Shown in pieces: positions 27,063 to 36,249 of a stretch of 64,000 nt of DNA. The position numbers were made by a program, and so were the translations under genes. Where the stretch lies: contig NZ_SUMC01000004.1 of NCBI RefSeq assembly GCF_005047355.1, forward strand, positions 62,001 through 126,000. Reading direction: 5' to 3'. Below the pieces are notes generated by a model that made no database searches, was not told the DNA's origin, and was given only the letters and a program-made list of their open reading frames with translations. Positions within the stretch are counted from its first letter, which is position 1. The number at the start of each line of letters is the position of its first letter. Origin of the DNA: Actinacidiphila oryziradicis (GTDB taxonomy: Bacteria > Actinomycetota > Actinomycetes > Streptomycetales > Streptomycetaceae).

Positions 27063-28354
27063 GCCGCCACCGCCCCGGACCGGGTGAGCACCATCGCGCA
27101 CTGGAAGCCGCCGAAGCCGCTGGCGGTGGTCAGCGCGACGTCGGTGCGCTGCTCGCGGGCGGTCAGCGGAACGTAGTCGAGGTCGCAGTCCGGGTCGGGG
27201 GTGCGCAGATTGGCGGTGGGCGGCAGCACGCCGTGCTCGATGGCGAGGGCGCAGGCGGCTATCTCCATCGCGCCGATGGCGCCCAGCGGGTGGCCGACCA
27301 CAGACTTGATCGAGCTGATAGGGGCGCGACGGGCGTGTTCGCCCAGTGCGGCCTTGAACGCGGCCGTCTCATGCCGGTCGTTCTGCGGGGTGCTCGATCC
27401 GTGGGCGTTGATGTAGTCCACGTCCCCAGGGGCGACGCGGGCCCGTTCCAGGGCGCAGCGGATGGCCTCGGCCAGATCCAGGCCGTCGTCCTTGAGCGCG
27501 GCCATGTGGTGTGCGTTGCTGCGGCCCGCGTAGCCGGCTATCTCGCAGTAGATGTGGGCGCCGCGGCGCAGGGCGTGCCCGAGCTCCTCGACGATCAGTA
27601 CGGCGGCGCCCTCGGCGAGGACGAATCCGTCGCGGTTCCGGTCGAAGGGGCGGGAGGCGTGGGCGGGGTCGTCGTTGTTCGGCGAGGTCGCCCTGATGAC
27701 GTCGAAGGCGGCCACGGCGGTCGGGGTGATCGGCGCTTCGGACGATCCGGCGATCACGATGTCGGCGGAGCCCTCCTCGATGAGCGCGGCGGCATGTCCG
27801 AGGGCGTCCAGACCGGTGGTGCAGCCGTTGGACACCAGTCCGACCGGGCCTTCCGCGCCGGCCAGCCTGGCGGTCTCTGCGGCGAGGGTGCTGGGCACGA
27901 GCGACTCGTAGGCGTACGGCATCACGTAGGTGTGGTCGACCACCCACAGCTTGCCGCGATCGCTGAGCACGACGTACTCGCTCTCCATCCGGGTGGCCGG
28001 GCCGACGGCCGTGCCCATGCTCACCCCGAGCCGGGCGGGGTCACAGGCTTCGGTTTCGAGGCCGCTGTCCTCCAGCGCCTCACGGGCGGCCACCGTGCCG
28101 AGCTGTACGCAGCGGTCCATCCGGCGGATGTCGCGGGGAGTGAGGCCATACTCGGCGGGGTTGAAATCGCATTCACCGGCGATGCGCGACCGCAGGCCGG
28201 TGGGGTCGAAGAGGGTGATGCCGCGGATGGCGCTGACGCCCGAGGTGATGCGCTCCCAGAACGCCTTGCGGCCGTTGCCGCCGGGTGCGATGACGCCCAG
28301 GCCGGTAACGGCCGCCCGGCGGCGTCCTGTTGGCGTTGTGCCGGCTATTGCCAT
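27059..28354 (-). CDS. Type II polyketide ketosynthase (KS alpha)
   Basis: A 431-residue beta-ketoacyl synthase of the aromatic polyketide type. It has the nucleophilic cysteine in VSNGCTTGLDALG, the histidine of NAHGSSTPQNDRHETAAF and the second histidine/lysine in IKSVVGHPLGAIGAME. The QNDRHETAAF sequence is typical of minimal type II PKS enzymes rather than FabF. The start is ATG 28354 with GGAGGCCACAACC in front; longer in-frame starts up to 28429 lack a ribosome site. It forms a coupled pair with the chain-length factor. An acyl carrier protein is required in trans, and none is coded in this window. Confidence 0.93.
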   Translation of the reverse strand: MAIAGTTPTGRRRAAVTGLGVIAPGGNGRKAFWERITSGVSAIRGITLFDPTGLRSRIAGECDFNPAEYGLTPRDIRRMDRCVQLGTVAAREALEDSGLETEACDPARLGVSMGTAVGPATRMESEYVVLSDRGKLWVVDHTYVMPYAYESLVPSTLAAETARLAGAEGPVGLVSNGCTTGLDALGHAAALIEEGSADIVIAGSSEAPITPTAVAAFDVIRATSPNNDDPAHASRPFDRNRDGFVLAEGAAVLIVEELGHALRRGAHIYCEIAGYAGRSNAHHMAALKDDGLDLAEAIRCALERARVAPGDVDYINAHGSSTPQNDRHETAAFKAALGEHARRAPISSIKSVVGHPLGAIGAMEIAACALAIEHGVLPPTANLRTPDPDCDLDYVPLTAREQRTDVALTTASGFGGFQCAMVLTRSGAVAA

Positions 28355-28749
28355 GGTTGTGGCCTCCCCGTTGTGGACCCGTAGTGAATTGCCCGGAATC
28401 AAATGATGTGCGGGATATACGGGCCGCATGAACGGTGGCAGGGCCCCGTTGAAACGGTCAAGAGTGGACGGAGGCGGACAACTGCCTGGGTGGGGCGGAG
28501 TAGGGCGCAGGGGTGTACGTGCCGGGCGGGAACAGCGGGGTCGTCCTGATCCGTACTGCGAGTGAGGGGGCGTGCGGAGGCCGGCCGCGTGCGCCGGTGG
28601 CCGCCCACCGGCGCATCGCCCGAGGCTCCGGCGACAGAGCCGAACGCCTGTCCATGTTGCGCCGGCCTGGTGGGGCCGGCCACTCGATTCATTTACCGCC
28701 GTGCAACTGATCGTTCGAACGGATCACGCCGATTTGGCTGGCCGCCCCA
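28355..28749. other. Gene-free gap upstream of the KS pair
   Basis: No convincing gene: the short frames on both strands are Arg/Pro-rich shadows. It must hold the promoter of the KS alpha/CLF pair. The one notable motif is the palindrome GTTCGAAC with flanking TGATC/GGATCA at 28708-28726, which lies far upstream of the KS start and close to the 3' end of the allophanate hydrolase gene. Confidence 0.5.
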
Positions 28750-30405
28750 TCAGCGGCCGCCTGCGAGGTAGCGGCGCCAGCCGCCGTGGGCGGTGATGTC
28801 GTCGGCGCCCGTGATCGCTTCGGCTTCGCAGAGGAAGCCCGCCACCTCGCTGCCGTCCGCGAGCGCGACCCTGCCGATCGCCATCGGGCTGGGCAGCGCG
28901 GCGACGAGGGCGCCCAGGCCCTCCACCGGCAGCTCCCAGACCTCGGCCTCGATGGCGGCGCCGTCCTGGGAGGTGCGTACGAGACCGGGCTTGGGCGGCG
29001 TGGTCTCCAGCGCGTACAGCCGGTACGCCGGAGCGGTGGCCGTCGTCGCGGCCAGCCGGCCGCCCAGGGCGCGGAGTTGCCCGTTGAGCGGCTGGCCCGA
29101 CAGGTGCGCGCCGACCACGGCGAGCCGGACGGCCGGTGTCAGCAGCCGGGCGATCGCCGCCGCCCGCTCGTCGGTGAAGGCCCGGCCGACCAGCATCACC
29201 CCGAACGGCAGACCGTTCACCTCGCCGGCCGGGACCGCGATGCCGCACATGTCCAGCAGATTGGTGGAGTTGGTGAAGCGCCCCAGCCGGGCGTTCGCGG
29301 CCAGCGGCTCGGCGGCCACCTCGGCGATGGTCGGGTGACCGGGCGCGGTGGGCAGCAGCAGGGCGTCGGCGTCGCCGAGCTCGGCCATGGCCCGCGCATG
29401 GAGAGCGGCCAGTCGGTCCTGGTCGGCGAACAGGCGGTGCGCCGGGAGGTCGCGTGCGGCGGTGATGATGCGGGCGACGGTCGGGTCGAGATCGGACGCG
29501 TCGGCGTGCTTGTCGATAAAGCTACCTACGGCGGTGTAGCGCTCCGCGACGAACGCGCCCTCGTACAACAGCACGGCCGCCTCCGAGAAGGGGGTGAGAT
29601 CGATGGGCAGCAACTCCACACCCGCGTGCGCGAGCCGCGCCACCGCCGCCTCGTACGCCTCCGCCCAGCCCGGGTCCAGCTCACCGAGCTGCTCGGCCGG
29701 CGGTACGGCCACCCGCCACGGCCCGGGCCGCCGTGCCCCGGACGCGGCGATCTCGCGGGCCGGGGGCGCGGCCAGGTGCGCCAGGGCACGCTCGGCCTCC
29801 GGGATCGTACGGGCGAATACAGTGACGCAGTCCAGGCTCGCGCACGCCGGCACCACGCCCTCGGTCGGTACCACACCCCGGGTCGGCTTGATGCCGACGA
29901 TCCCGTTGAACGCCGCCGGCACCCGGCCCGAGCCCGCCGTGTCCGTGCCCAGCGCGAAATCCGCGATGCCCAGCGCCACGGCGACCGCCGAACCCGAGCT
30001 GGAGCCCCCGCTGACCCGCTCCGGGTCGCGCGCGTTCCGTACGGCGCCGTACGGGCTCCGCGTACCGACCAGACCGGTGGCGAACTGGTCCAGATTCGTG
30101 CTTCCCAGCACCACCGCCCCGGCTGCGCGCAGCCGAGCCACGGCGGGCGCGTCCGCTTCGGGCTCGTACGCGTAGGTGGGGCACCCGGCGGTTGTCGGCT
30201 GGCCGGCGATGTCGATGTTGCCCTTCACGGCAAAGACCGTGCCGGCCAGCGGCAGCGGCTCGCCTGCGGCGACGCGGGCGTCAACGGCCTTCGCCTCGGC
30301 TTCCGTTTCGGCCTGCGGGCGCAGCCCGACCCACACCTCCGGCCGGTCGACCTCCGCGATCCGCGCGTACGCTGCACGCACGCGGCCCAGGGCTGTTCCG
30401 GTCAT
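28750..30405 (-). CDS. atzF: Allophanate hydrolase
   Basis: This enzyme hydrolyses allophanate to ammonia and CO2, the last step of urea or guanidine assimilation by the carboxylase route. The 551-residue protein has the amidase-signature domain (to about 440) with the catalytic lysine in VFAVKGNID and the serines in VSGGSSSGSAVAVALG and GTDTAGSGRVPAAFNG. It is followed by the AtzF C-terminal domain (about 455-551) ending HGGWRRYLAGGR. ATG 30405 has AAGGAGACACG upstream. Its partner, the carboxylase, is upstream on the same strand, but 740 bases of repeat-rich DNA lie between, so the operon has probably been stretched by insertion. Confidence 0.95.
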   Translation of the reverse strand: MTGTALGRVRAAYARIAEVDRPEVWVGLRPQAETEAEAKAVDARVAAGEPLPLAGTVFAVKGNIDIAGQPTTAGCPTYAYEPEADAPAVARLRAAGAVVLGSTNLDQFATGLVGTRSPYGAVRNARDPERVSGGSSSGSAVAVALGIADFALGTDTAGSGRVPAAFNGIVGIKPTRGVVPTEGVVPACASLDCVTVFARTIPEAERALAHLAAPPAREIAASGARRPGPWRVAVPPAEQLGELDPGWAEAYEAAVARLAHAGVELLPIDLTPFSEAAVLLYEGAFVAERYTAVGSFIDKHADASDLDPTVARIITAARDLPAHRLFADQDRLAALHARAMAELGDADALLLPTAPGHPTIAEVAAEPLAANARLGRFTNSTNLLDMCGIAVPAGEVNGLPFGVMLVGRAFTDERAAAIARLLTPAVRLAVVGAHLSGQPLNGQLRALGGRLAATTATAPAYRLYALETTPPKPGLVRTSQDGAAIEAEVWELPVEGLGALVAALPSPMAIGRVALADGSEVAGFLCEAEAITGADDITAHGGWRRYLAGGR

Positions 30406-30515
30406 CGTGTCTCCTTACGTTTCGTTCCGGCTGCGGTACCGGGTGCCTAGTCTGTGCGGCTGGGCCGGCGCTGTTTCGTCCCGTCTGCCGGGGTTGCCGA
30501 GCCTCCCCCAGCTAC

Positions 30516-31081
30516 CTCCCCCAGCCTTCGGCCGGGAGGTGCCCCCAGGAGGTGCCCCCACAAGCGCCGGACGGGCTGGGTTTGTCCGGCCGGACCGGCG
30601 CGGCAGGTTGTCCCGGCTGCGGGCCTCCCGGTTCCGCCCCGTCTGCCGGGGTTGCCGATCCGTCCTCAAGCGCCGGACGGGCTGGGTTGTCGTGCTGGCC
30701 GGCACGCCGGGTTGTGGTCGGGGTCGGGGCCGCTGTGGGGTGATCTCCTCGGGGCTCGCGCGTGCGGGTCCACAGCACACTTGCCCGGGGTGCATGTGCT
30801 CGTCCTCTGCGGGGACACCCCGGCGCGTCCCCTCCCGGCCGGACAGGCGCGTGACGCCCCGCTCGTGGCGGAGACCGTAAAACCCACGCACCGCACGCCG
30901 GGGTGACCGAAGGACACCACGCACCGCAAGGCGCCGTGGCGGCCGGAGGGGGCGGTGCAGGGGTGTCCCCGCAGATTTTGTCGCCGTATGCCGGTGGCGA
31001 TGGCGCATGGTGCGGGGGGTGCTGGCGACACTGTCGTGGGGGCACCTCCTGGGGGCACCTCCCGGCCGAAGGTTGGGGGAG
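30516..31081. repeat. Repeat-rich 566-bp block flanked by 45-base inverted repeats
   Basis: Left arm 30516-30560 and right arm 31037-31081 are inverted copies with one mismatch. Each contains the cccccagccttcggccggga / ggtgccccca element also seen at 1441. Inside and just before the block, gtctgccggggttgccga occurs at 30483 and 30641, and aagcgccggacgggctgggt at 30562 and 30668. No gene is open. The whole 739-base gap between the carboxylase and allophanate hydrolase genes contains nothing else I can recognise. It resembles a short non-autonomous (MITE-like) insertion or accreted Streptomyces intergenic repeats. Confidence 0.65.
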
Positions 31082-31144
31082 AGTCACCCCGGAGGCGCCA
31101 CCGACCCACCCCCCGAACAAAGCGCACCCCACCCCCGGCGCAGG

Positions 31145-34100
31145 TCACGCTGGGGCCAGCGTCAGCAGAACCGTTCCGGCGTCGACTTGGTCCCCGGGGC
31201 CGACGAGGATGTCGGCGACGACGCCATCCCCGGGGGCCTCGACGGCCGACTCCATCTTCATCGCCTCCAGGGCGACCAGCTTCTGCCCGGCGCGCACCCG
31301 CTCGCCGGGCCGCACCGCGATCTGCCAGACGCTCGCCGCGAACTCCGCCTCGACCGTCCGGCCGCCCGCAGGGACGGCGATGTCGCCCGATGGAGCGGCG
31401 GGCACCGCGACCCGCTCGGCGCGGGCGAATTCACCGGATGCCTCCCATGCGTCCCGTTCCGCCGCGAAAGCGGCACCCTGTCGAGCCCGGAACTCAGCGA
31501 TCGAGTCCGCGTTCGAGGCCAGAAACCGCTTGTGGTCCGCGAGAGCGAACTCGCCCTCCTCGATCCGTAGCTCCAGCCGCCCGGCAGCCATGTCGGCCCG
31601 CATGTCAAGGAGCTCGTCAGCTTCGACCGGATACCACTTGATGCGGTCGAAGAAGCGCAGCAGCCAGGGGCGCTGCGGCTGCTGCCAGCCGGACCAGACC
31701 TGCACCGTACGCCCCACGAACTGGTAGCCGCCGGGCCCTTCCATGCCGTAGACGCAGAGATAGGCCCCGCCGATGCCGACGGAGTTCTCGGCGGTCCAGG
31801 TCCGCGCGGGGTTGTACTTGGTCGTCACCAGCCGATGCCGCGGGTCGAGCGGGGTGGCGACCGGGGCGCCCAAGTACACATCGCCGAGCCCCAGTACCAG
31901 ATACTCGGCGTCGAAGACGGTCCGGTACACATCATCGACCGAATCCAGCCCGTTGATGCGGCGGATGAACTCGATGTTCCAGGGACACCAGGGCGCGTCG
32001 TCCCGAACCCCCGCCATATAGCGGGTGATGGCTTCACGTGTCGCCGGATCATCCCACGACAACGGCAGGTGGACCGTACGGCTGGGCACCACCAGCTCGT
32101 CGGCGGCCGGTAGTTGCTTCTCCGCCTCCTGTACGAAATCGAGCAGCTTGGCGGTGGGAAGGACCTGCGGGTCGACGTGGACCTGGAGCGACCGGATACC
32201 GGGCGTGAGATCCACGACGCCGGGGAGCCGTTCGGCGGCAAGCCGCTCCGCGAGCGCGTGGACACGCATGCGCAGGGCGAGGTCGAGCTGCATGGGGCCG
32301 TACTCGATGAGGAGGTTGTCGTCGCCGCTGCGCCGGTAGGTCACGGCCGGGCGTGTGTCGGACTCCGGGACACGCCCGAGCACGCCGCCGTCGCGCACTA
32401 CAGGGCGCGATGTCCCGTCCTCCATGACGGGGACGAAGGAGACGGTGTCGCCGGGCCGCAGCTGGCCGAGCTTCCAGCGCTCGGCGGTGACGATCGTCGC
32501 GGGGCAGACGAAGCCGCCGAGCGACGGGCCGTCGGGGCCGAGCAGCACGGGCATGTCACCGGTGTAGTCGACGGCGCCGACGGAGTACGGGGTGTCGTGG
32601 ATGTTGGAAGGGTGCAGTCCGGCCTCCCCGCCGTCACTCCGTGCCCACCGGGGTTTGGGGCCGACGAGGCGGACGCCGGTGCGTGCGGAGTTGAAGTGGA
32701 CCTTCCAGGCGGCGGCGTAGAAGTCGCGTATGTCGTCCTCGGTGAAGAACTCGGGCGCGGCGTGCGGCCCTTCGACGGCACCGATTGCCCACTCGGTGCC
32801 GAAGTCCGGCCGCTGCGACCGCGGCACGGGGAAGCCCGTTGCTGTACGGCCACCGCCGTGCAGTACATCGCCCGCTCGCAGCGCCCGCCCACCGTGGCCG
32901 CCGAAGCGGCCCAGTGTGAAGGTGGCAGCGCTACCGAGGAAACCGGGCGTGTCGAGGCCGCCCGCGAAGAGGACGTAGGTCCGCAGCCCGGACCCGTCCG
33001 GTGCCGGGACGTCCAGCACCGAGCCCGCCGGGACGGTGAACGGCTCCCACTGGGGGACCGGCTGCCCGTCGACGGTGACGGCGGCCGGAGCGCCGGTCAC
33101 GCACACGGTCGTGGCATGGGTGAAGCGCAGTTGCGGCCCCTGGATGGTGCACTCCAGGCCGGGCGCGCCCTCGTCGTTGCCGAGCGAGGTGTTGCCCAGC
33201 CGGAAGGAAAGGTCGTCCATCGGTCCGCAGGGCGGCACGCCGACATGCCACAGGCCCGTCCGGCCCGGCCAGTCCTGGACGGTGGTGAGGGTGCCGGGGC
33301 GGACCACTTCGATCCGGGCGGTGGGGTCGGTGATGGCGTCCAGCGAAGCAGTGGTGTGCGTGGCCGCGCGCAGCCCGGGCGTGTCGAGGGCGGCGCGCAG
33401 CAGTCCGAGGTTGGTCTCTATGCCGTCGATACGGGTGGCGTCCAGGGCCCGTGCGAGCCGGTCGAGGGCGTCGGCGCGGTCCGTGCCGTGGGCGATGACC
33501 TTGGCGAGCATCGGGTCGTACGAGGTGGTGACCTCGGTGCCGGCCGCCACCCAGGCGTCCACGCGTACGCCTTCGGGGAAGCGGACCTCGGTAAGCAGGC
33601 CCGCGCTCGGCCGGTGACCGCGGCTGGGGTCCTCGGCGTAGATCCGGGCCTCGACGGCGTGACCGCTCGGCGGGCCGGGGTCCATGTCGAAAACCTCGCC
33701 CTGGGCGAGCCGCAGCATCCACTCCACCAGGTCTGTGCCGTAGGTCTCCTCGGTGACCGGGTGCTCCACCTGGAGGCGCGTGTTGACCTCCAGGAAGTAC
33801 GCCTCGCCGCGCGCGGTGTCGTACACGTACTCCACGGTGCCGGCCGACCGGTAGTCCACGGAGGCGCACAACGCGCTCGCGGCGGTGGCGAGCTGTTCGC
33901 GCACAGCGTTGGGCAGCCCGGGCGCCGGTGCCTCCTCCAGCACCTTCTGGTTGCGCCGCTGCAAGGTGCAGTCCCGGTCCCCGAGCGTGACCACACGCCC
34001 GAGACCGTCGCCGAAGACCTGCACCTCCACATGCCGGGCGCGCTCGACCAGCCGCTCCAGGAACACCCCGGCGGAGGAGAAGCTGGCGGCGGCGACCCGC

Positions 34101-34654
34101 TGCACCCGCTCCCAGGCGTCGGCGAGTTGAGCCGCGTCATGGCACGCCTGCATGCCGATGCCGCCGCCTCCGCCGGTGGCCTTGAGCATCACCGGGTAAC
34201 CGAGTGTTCCGGCTGCCTCGATTGCGGTTTCCACATCGGCAAGGAGCCCGGTGCCGGGCAGCAGCGGCACACCGGCCGCTTCCGCGGCGGCCCGGGCGGT
34301 GTGCTTCGCGCCGAACAGCTCCAGCTGGCGCGGGGTCGGCCCGACGAAGACCAGGCCGGCTGCTTCGCAGCGCCGGGCGAACCCCGCGTCCTCGGAGAGG
34401 AATCCGTAGCCGGGGTGGATGGCGCCGGCCCCGGTCGCGCGGGCGGCCTCCAGTATCGCTTCGGCGTTGAGGTAGCTGGCCTTCGCGGGCGCCGGGCCGA
34501 GCCGTACGGCCTCGTCGGCAAGCCGCACGTGAGGTGCTGGGCGGTCGGGGTCGGAGTACACCGCCACCGTACGCAGTCCCATGCGACGGGCCGTGCGGAT
34601 GACGCGGGCGGCGATCTCGCCCCGGTTGGCGACCAGCAGGGTGTCGAAGGTCAT
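31145..34654 (-). CDS. Biotin-dependent urea/guanidine carboxylase
   Basis: A 1169-residue single-chain carboxylase. It starts with a biotin carboxylase domain (1-450: LLVANRGEIAARVIRTARR, ATP loop KATGGGGGIGM, EVNTRLQVEHPVTE). The carboxyltransferase (about 465-1030) is built from allophanate-hydrolase-subunit-2-like and -1-like halves. A C-terminal biotinyl domain carries biotin-acceptor Lys near 1133 in ALEAMKMESAV. It is ATP-dependent. Enzymes of this architecture carboxylate urea, but those coded with two DUF1989 genes have been shown in other bacteria to carboxylate guanidine. The ATG overlaps the preceding stop by ATGA. The product passes through DUF1989 proteins to allophanate hydrolase. 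Confidence 0.93.
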   Translation of the reverse strand: MTFDTLLVANRGEIAARVIRTARRMGLRTVAVYSDPDRPAPHVRLADEAVRLGPAPAKASYLNAEAILEAARATGAGAIHPGYGFLSEDAGFARRCEAAGLVFVGPTPRQLELFGAKHTARAAAEAAGVPLLPGTGLLADVETAIEAAGTLGYPVMLKATGGGGGIGMQACHDAAQLADAWERVQRVAAASFSSAGVFLERLVERARHVEVQVFGDGLGRVVTLGDRDCTLQRRNQKVLEEAPAPGLPNAVREQLATAASALCASVDYRSAGTVEYVYDTARGEAYFLEVNTRLQVEHPVTEETYGTDLVEWMLRLAQGEVFDMDPGPPSGHAVEARIYAEDPSRGHRPSAGLLTEVRFPEGVRVDAWVAAGTEVTTSYDPMLAKVIAHGTDRADALDRLARALDATRIDGIETNLGLLRAALDTPGLRAATHTTASLDAITDPTARIEVVRPGTLTTVQDWPGRTGLWHVGVPPCGPMDDLSFRLGNTSLGNDEGAPGLECTIQGPQLRFTHATTVCVTGAPAAVTVDGQPVPQWEPFTVPAGSVLDVPAPDGSGLRTYVLFAGGLDTPGFLGSAATFTLGRFGGHGGRALRAGDVLHGGGRTATGFPVPRSQRPDFGTEWAIGAVEGPHAAPEFFTEDDIRDFYAAAWKVHFNSARTGVRLVGPKPRWARSDGGEAGLHPSNIHDTPYSVGAVDYTGDMPVLLGPDGPSLGGFVCPATIVTAERWKLGQLRPGDTVSFVPVMEDGTSRPVVRDGGVLGRVPESDTRPAVTYRRSGDDNLLIEYGPMQLDLALRMRVHALAERLAAERLPGVVDLTPGIRSLQVHVDPQVLPTAKLLDFVQEAEKQLPAADELVVPSRTVHLPLSWDDPATREAITRYMAGVRDDAPWCPWNIEFIRRINGLDSVDDVYRTVFDAEYLVLGLGDVYLGAPVATPLDPRHRLVTTKYNPARTWTAENSVGIGGAYLCVYGMEGPGGYQFVGRTVQVWSGWQQPQRPWLLRFFDRIKWYPVEADELLDMRADMAAGRLELRIEEGEFALADHKRFLASNADSIAEFRARQGAAFAAERDAWEASGEFARAERVAVPAAPSGDIAVPAGGRTVEAEFAASVWQIAVRPGERVRAGQKLVALEAMKMESAVEAPGDGVVADILVGPGDQVDAGTVLLTLAPA

Positions 34655-35268
34655 GAGGCGGCGCCTTCGGCGATCGTCATCAGCACCGGGGTCGGGTCGA
34701 AGCCGTTGCAGGGGTTGTTGATCTGCGGGCAGTTGGAGACCAGGACCAGAACATCCGTCTCGGCGCGGAGTACAACCCGCAGCCCGGGGGCGGAGATGCC
34801 GTCGACGATGCCGAGGGTGCCGTCCGCCTCGACCGGCACATTCATGTACCAGTTGATGTTGCTGACGAGGTCGCGCTTGCCGAGGCCGTACTTGGCGCCC
34901 TCGGCCAGGAAGTTCTCCACGCAGGCGTGCTGCGACCAGGTGTGGTGGCCGTAGCGCAGAGTGTTGCTCTCCTTGGAGCAGGCACCGCCGACGGTGTCGT
35001 GGCGGCCGCAGGTGTCCTCGACGACGGTCATGAGCGGGGTGTGCTCGTTCGAGAGCAGCACGCTGCCGGTTGTCAGGAAGATGTTGCCCTGGGCGTGGAT
35101 GGTGTCGGGGGCGCTGTAGCGGACAGCGGTGTCATGGGCGTCGTAGAGGAGGCAGTCGACGGCCTGGTTGCCGCCGAGGTCGGTGATGGTGAGGTGCTGG
35201 CCCCTGCGAACGACGGCGGACCAGGGGGCGCGGGCGGCGACGATGGTCTCGCTCAGGGTCTCGGTCAC
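34651..35268 (-). CDS. DUF1989 protein, likely carboxyguanidine deiminase subunit
   Basis: A 205-residue DUF1989 protein of the group formerly called urea carboxylase-associated protein 1. It has conserved cysteine/histidine-rich segments: QAVDCLLYDAHDTAVRYSAPDT, EDTCGRHDTVGGACSKESN and NCPQINNPCNGFDPTPV. Related proteins (CgdA/CgdB) form a heteromeric deiminase that removes one nitrogen from carboxyguanidine to give allophanate. The start is GTG 35268, four-base overlap (GTGA) with the upstream partner gene. Any longer frame reaching toward 35961 is antisense noise. Confidence 0.9.
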   Translation of the reverse strand: MTETLSETIVAARAPWSAVVRRGQHLTITDLGGNQAVDCLLYDAHDTAVRYSAPDTIHAQGNIFLTTGSVLLSNEHTPLMTVVEDTCGRHDTVGGACSKESNTLRYGHHTWSQHACVENFLAEGAKYGLGKRDLVSNINWYMNVPVEADGTLGIVDGISAPGLRVVLRAETDVLVLVSNCPQINNPCNGFDPTPVLMTIAEGAAS

Positions 35269-36101
35269 TGGATCCCCCTGGCGGCGAGGTGGTCGGCGGT
35301 GTTCAGGAAGGCGCGGCGGCCCTCGGGCGTGGCGTCCCACAGCGGATCGCCGGGGGCGGTCGGCCGGGCGCGCCAGGCCAGCACTTCCAGCGGCGACGAG
35401 ACGTACTCCGGGCGCGGGTCCACCGGGTGCGGCACATTGGCGATGAGTACCGTCAGCGGCTGCTCGGCGCGCAGTGTCACCGACGCCCCCGGTCCTGCCG
35501 AGCCTGTGAACTCCAGCTTTCCGTCCGCGACGACCCGGACCGCCTGGAAGAAGGAGAGCGACGGCGGCAGGTCGCGCGGCTCCAGGCCGTTCTTCAGCGC
35601 CGCCAGTTTCAGCAGCTCGCGCCCGGCGGGCGAGGCGCCCTGGGGGGAGCCGTCGCCGTACAGGGCTGTGTTGCGGGCGGCGGTCGATGTGCCGCAGAGG
35701 GCGTCGTGCTTCCCGCTGCTGTCCGCGACGACTGAGGCGAGCACCCGGCCCTGGTCGGAGAGGAGCAGATGGCCCTCTGCTATGTAGGCGTTCCAGAGCA
35801 CCTTGACCGTGTCGGCCGCGTTCAGCCGCTCCCAGGGCCGGTCTGCCACGTACAGCAGTAGGTGTGCGCAGGCGTCTCCCGCGAGGTCGGTCAGCCGGAG
35901 TTCCGTTCCGCGCGCGAGCACCTTGTGCGTGTAGCTGCCACCGGCCACGGTCTCCGCCCATACCAGCGCGTCCGGCGCGACGCCTTCAGGCGGCGCCGGC
36001 CAGGCACTGGCGGGCAGTACGGGCATGGCGTCGGCCCGTGTGCCCTCCTGGGCACGGGCATGGTCGCGGGCTCCATACGTCGTAACAGTCCCTGTCGCCA
36101 C
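35265..36101 (-). CDS. DUF1989 protein, second subunit of the likely deiminase
   Basis: A 278-residue relative of the next gene (former urea carboxylase-associated protein 2), first gene of the operon. Shared motifs include LTDLAGDACAHLLLYVADRPWERLNAADTVKV and SSGKHDALCGTST. The N-terminal 45 residues are extra. GTG 36101 follows AGGTGGAGCGCC. Its stop overlaps the start of the smaller DUF1989 gene, and that overlaps the carboxylase, so three proteins are made in step. The 22-base inverted repeat at 36129-36150 lies 28 bases upstream and is probably the operator of the divergent TetR protein. Confidence 0.9.
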   Translation of the reverse strand: MATGTVTTYGARDHARAQEGTRADAMPVLPASAWPAPPEGVAPDALVWAETVAGGSYTHKVLARGTELRLTDLAGDACAHLLLYVADRPWERLNAADTVKVLWNAYIAEGHLLLSDQGRVLASVVADSSGKHDALCGTSTAARNTALYGDGSPQGASPAGRELLKLAALKNGLEPRDLPPSLSFFQAVRVVADGKLEFTGSAGPGASVTLRAEQPLTVLIANVPHPVDPRPEYVSSPLEVLAWRARPTAPGDPLWDATPEGRRAFLNTADHLAARGIQ

Positions 36102-36128
36102 GGCGCTCCACCTCCGGCTCGACGGCTA

Positions 36129-36150
36129 ATTTCTATCGTTCGACAGAAAT
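36129..36150. promoter_or_regulatory. TetR-type operator, carboxylase operon
   Basis: ATTTCTATC-N4-GACAGAAAT, one mismatch between arms; extended by TA on either side it spans 26 bases. It lies between the divergent TetR gene and the DUF1989-carboxylase operon. A matching site stands before the permease gene at 44304-44325 (17 of 22 bases identical). Confidence 0.75.
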
Positions 36151-36249
36151 TACGGCCAGGTGACTTCGGCTCCGTTGCCCGCCTGTTTCGGACGGGTTAC
36201 CGAGCGCTCACCGCGCGGGGCGTCCGGGTGTGTGTGCGACGATCGAGCT

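Noticed and set aside
28399-28710. Short frames on both strands upstream of the KS pair, as a possible acyl carrier protein
   Set aside because: None contains the Asp-Ser-Leu attachment motif or helical pattern of an ACP.
32114-34954. A 946-codon open frame on the plus strand
   Set aside because: Antisense to the carboxylase gene, low-complexity Gly/Val/Asp-rich, no family resemblance.
36102-36249. Guanidine riboswitch before the carboxylase operon
   Set aside because: Expected from related loci, but I could not see its conserved core. The TetR-type palindrome is there instead. A covariance-model search would settle it.
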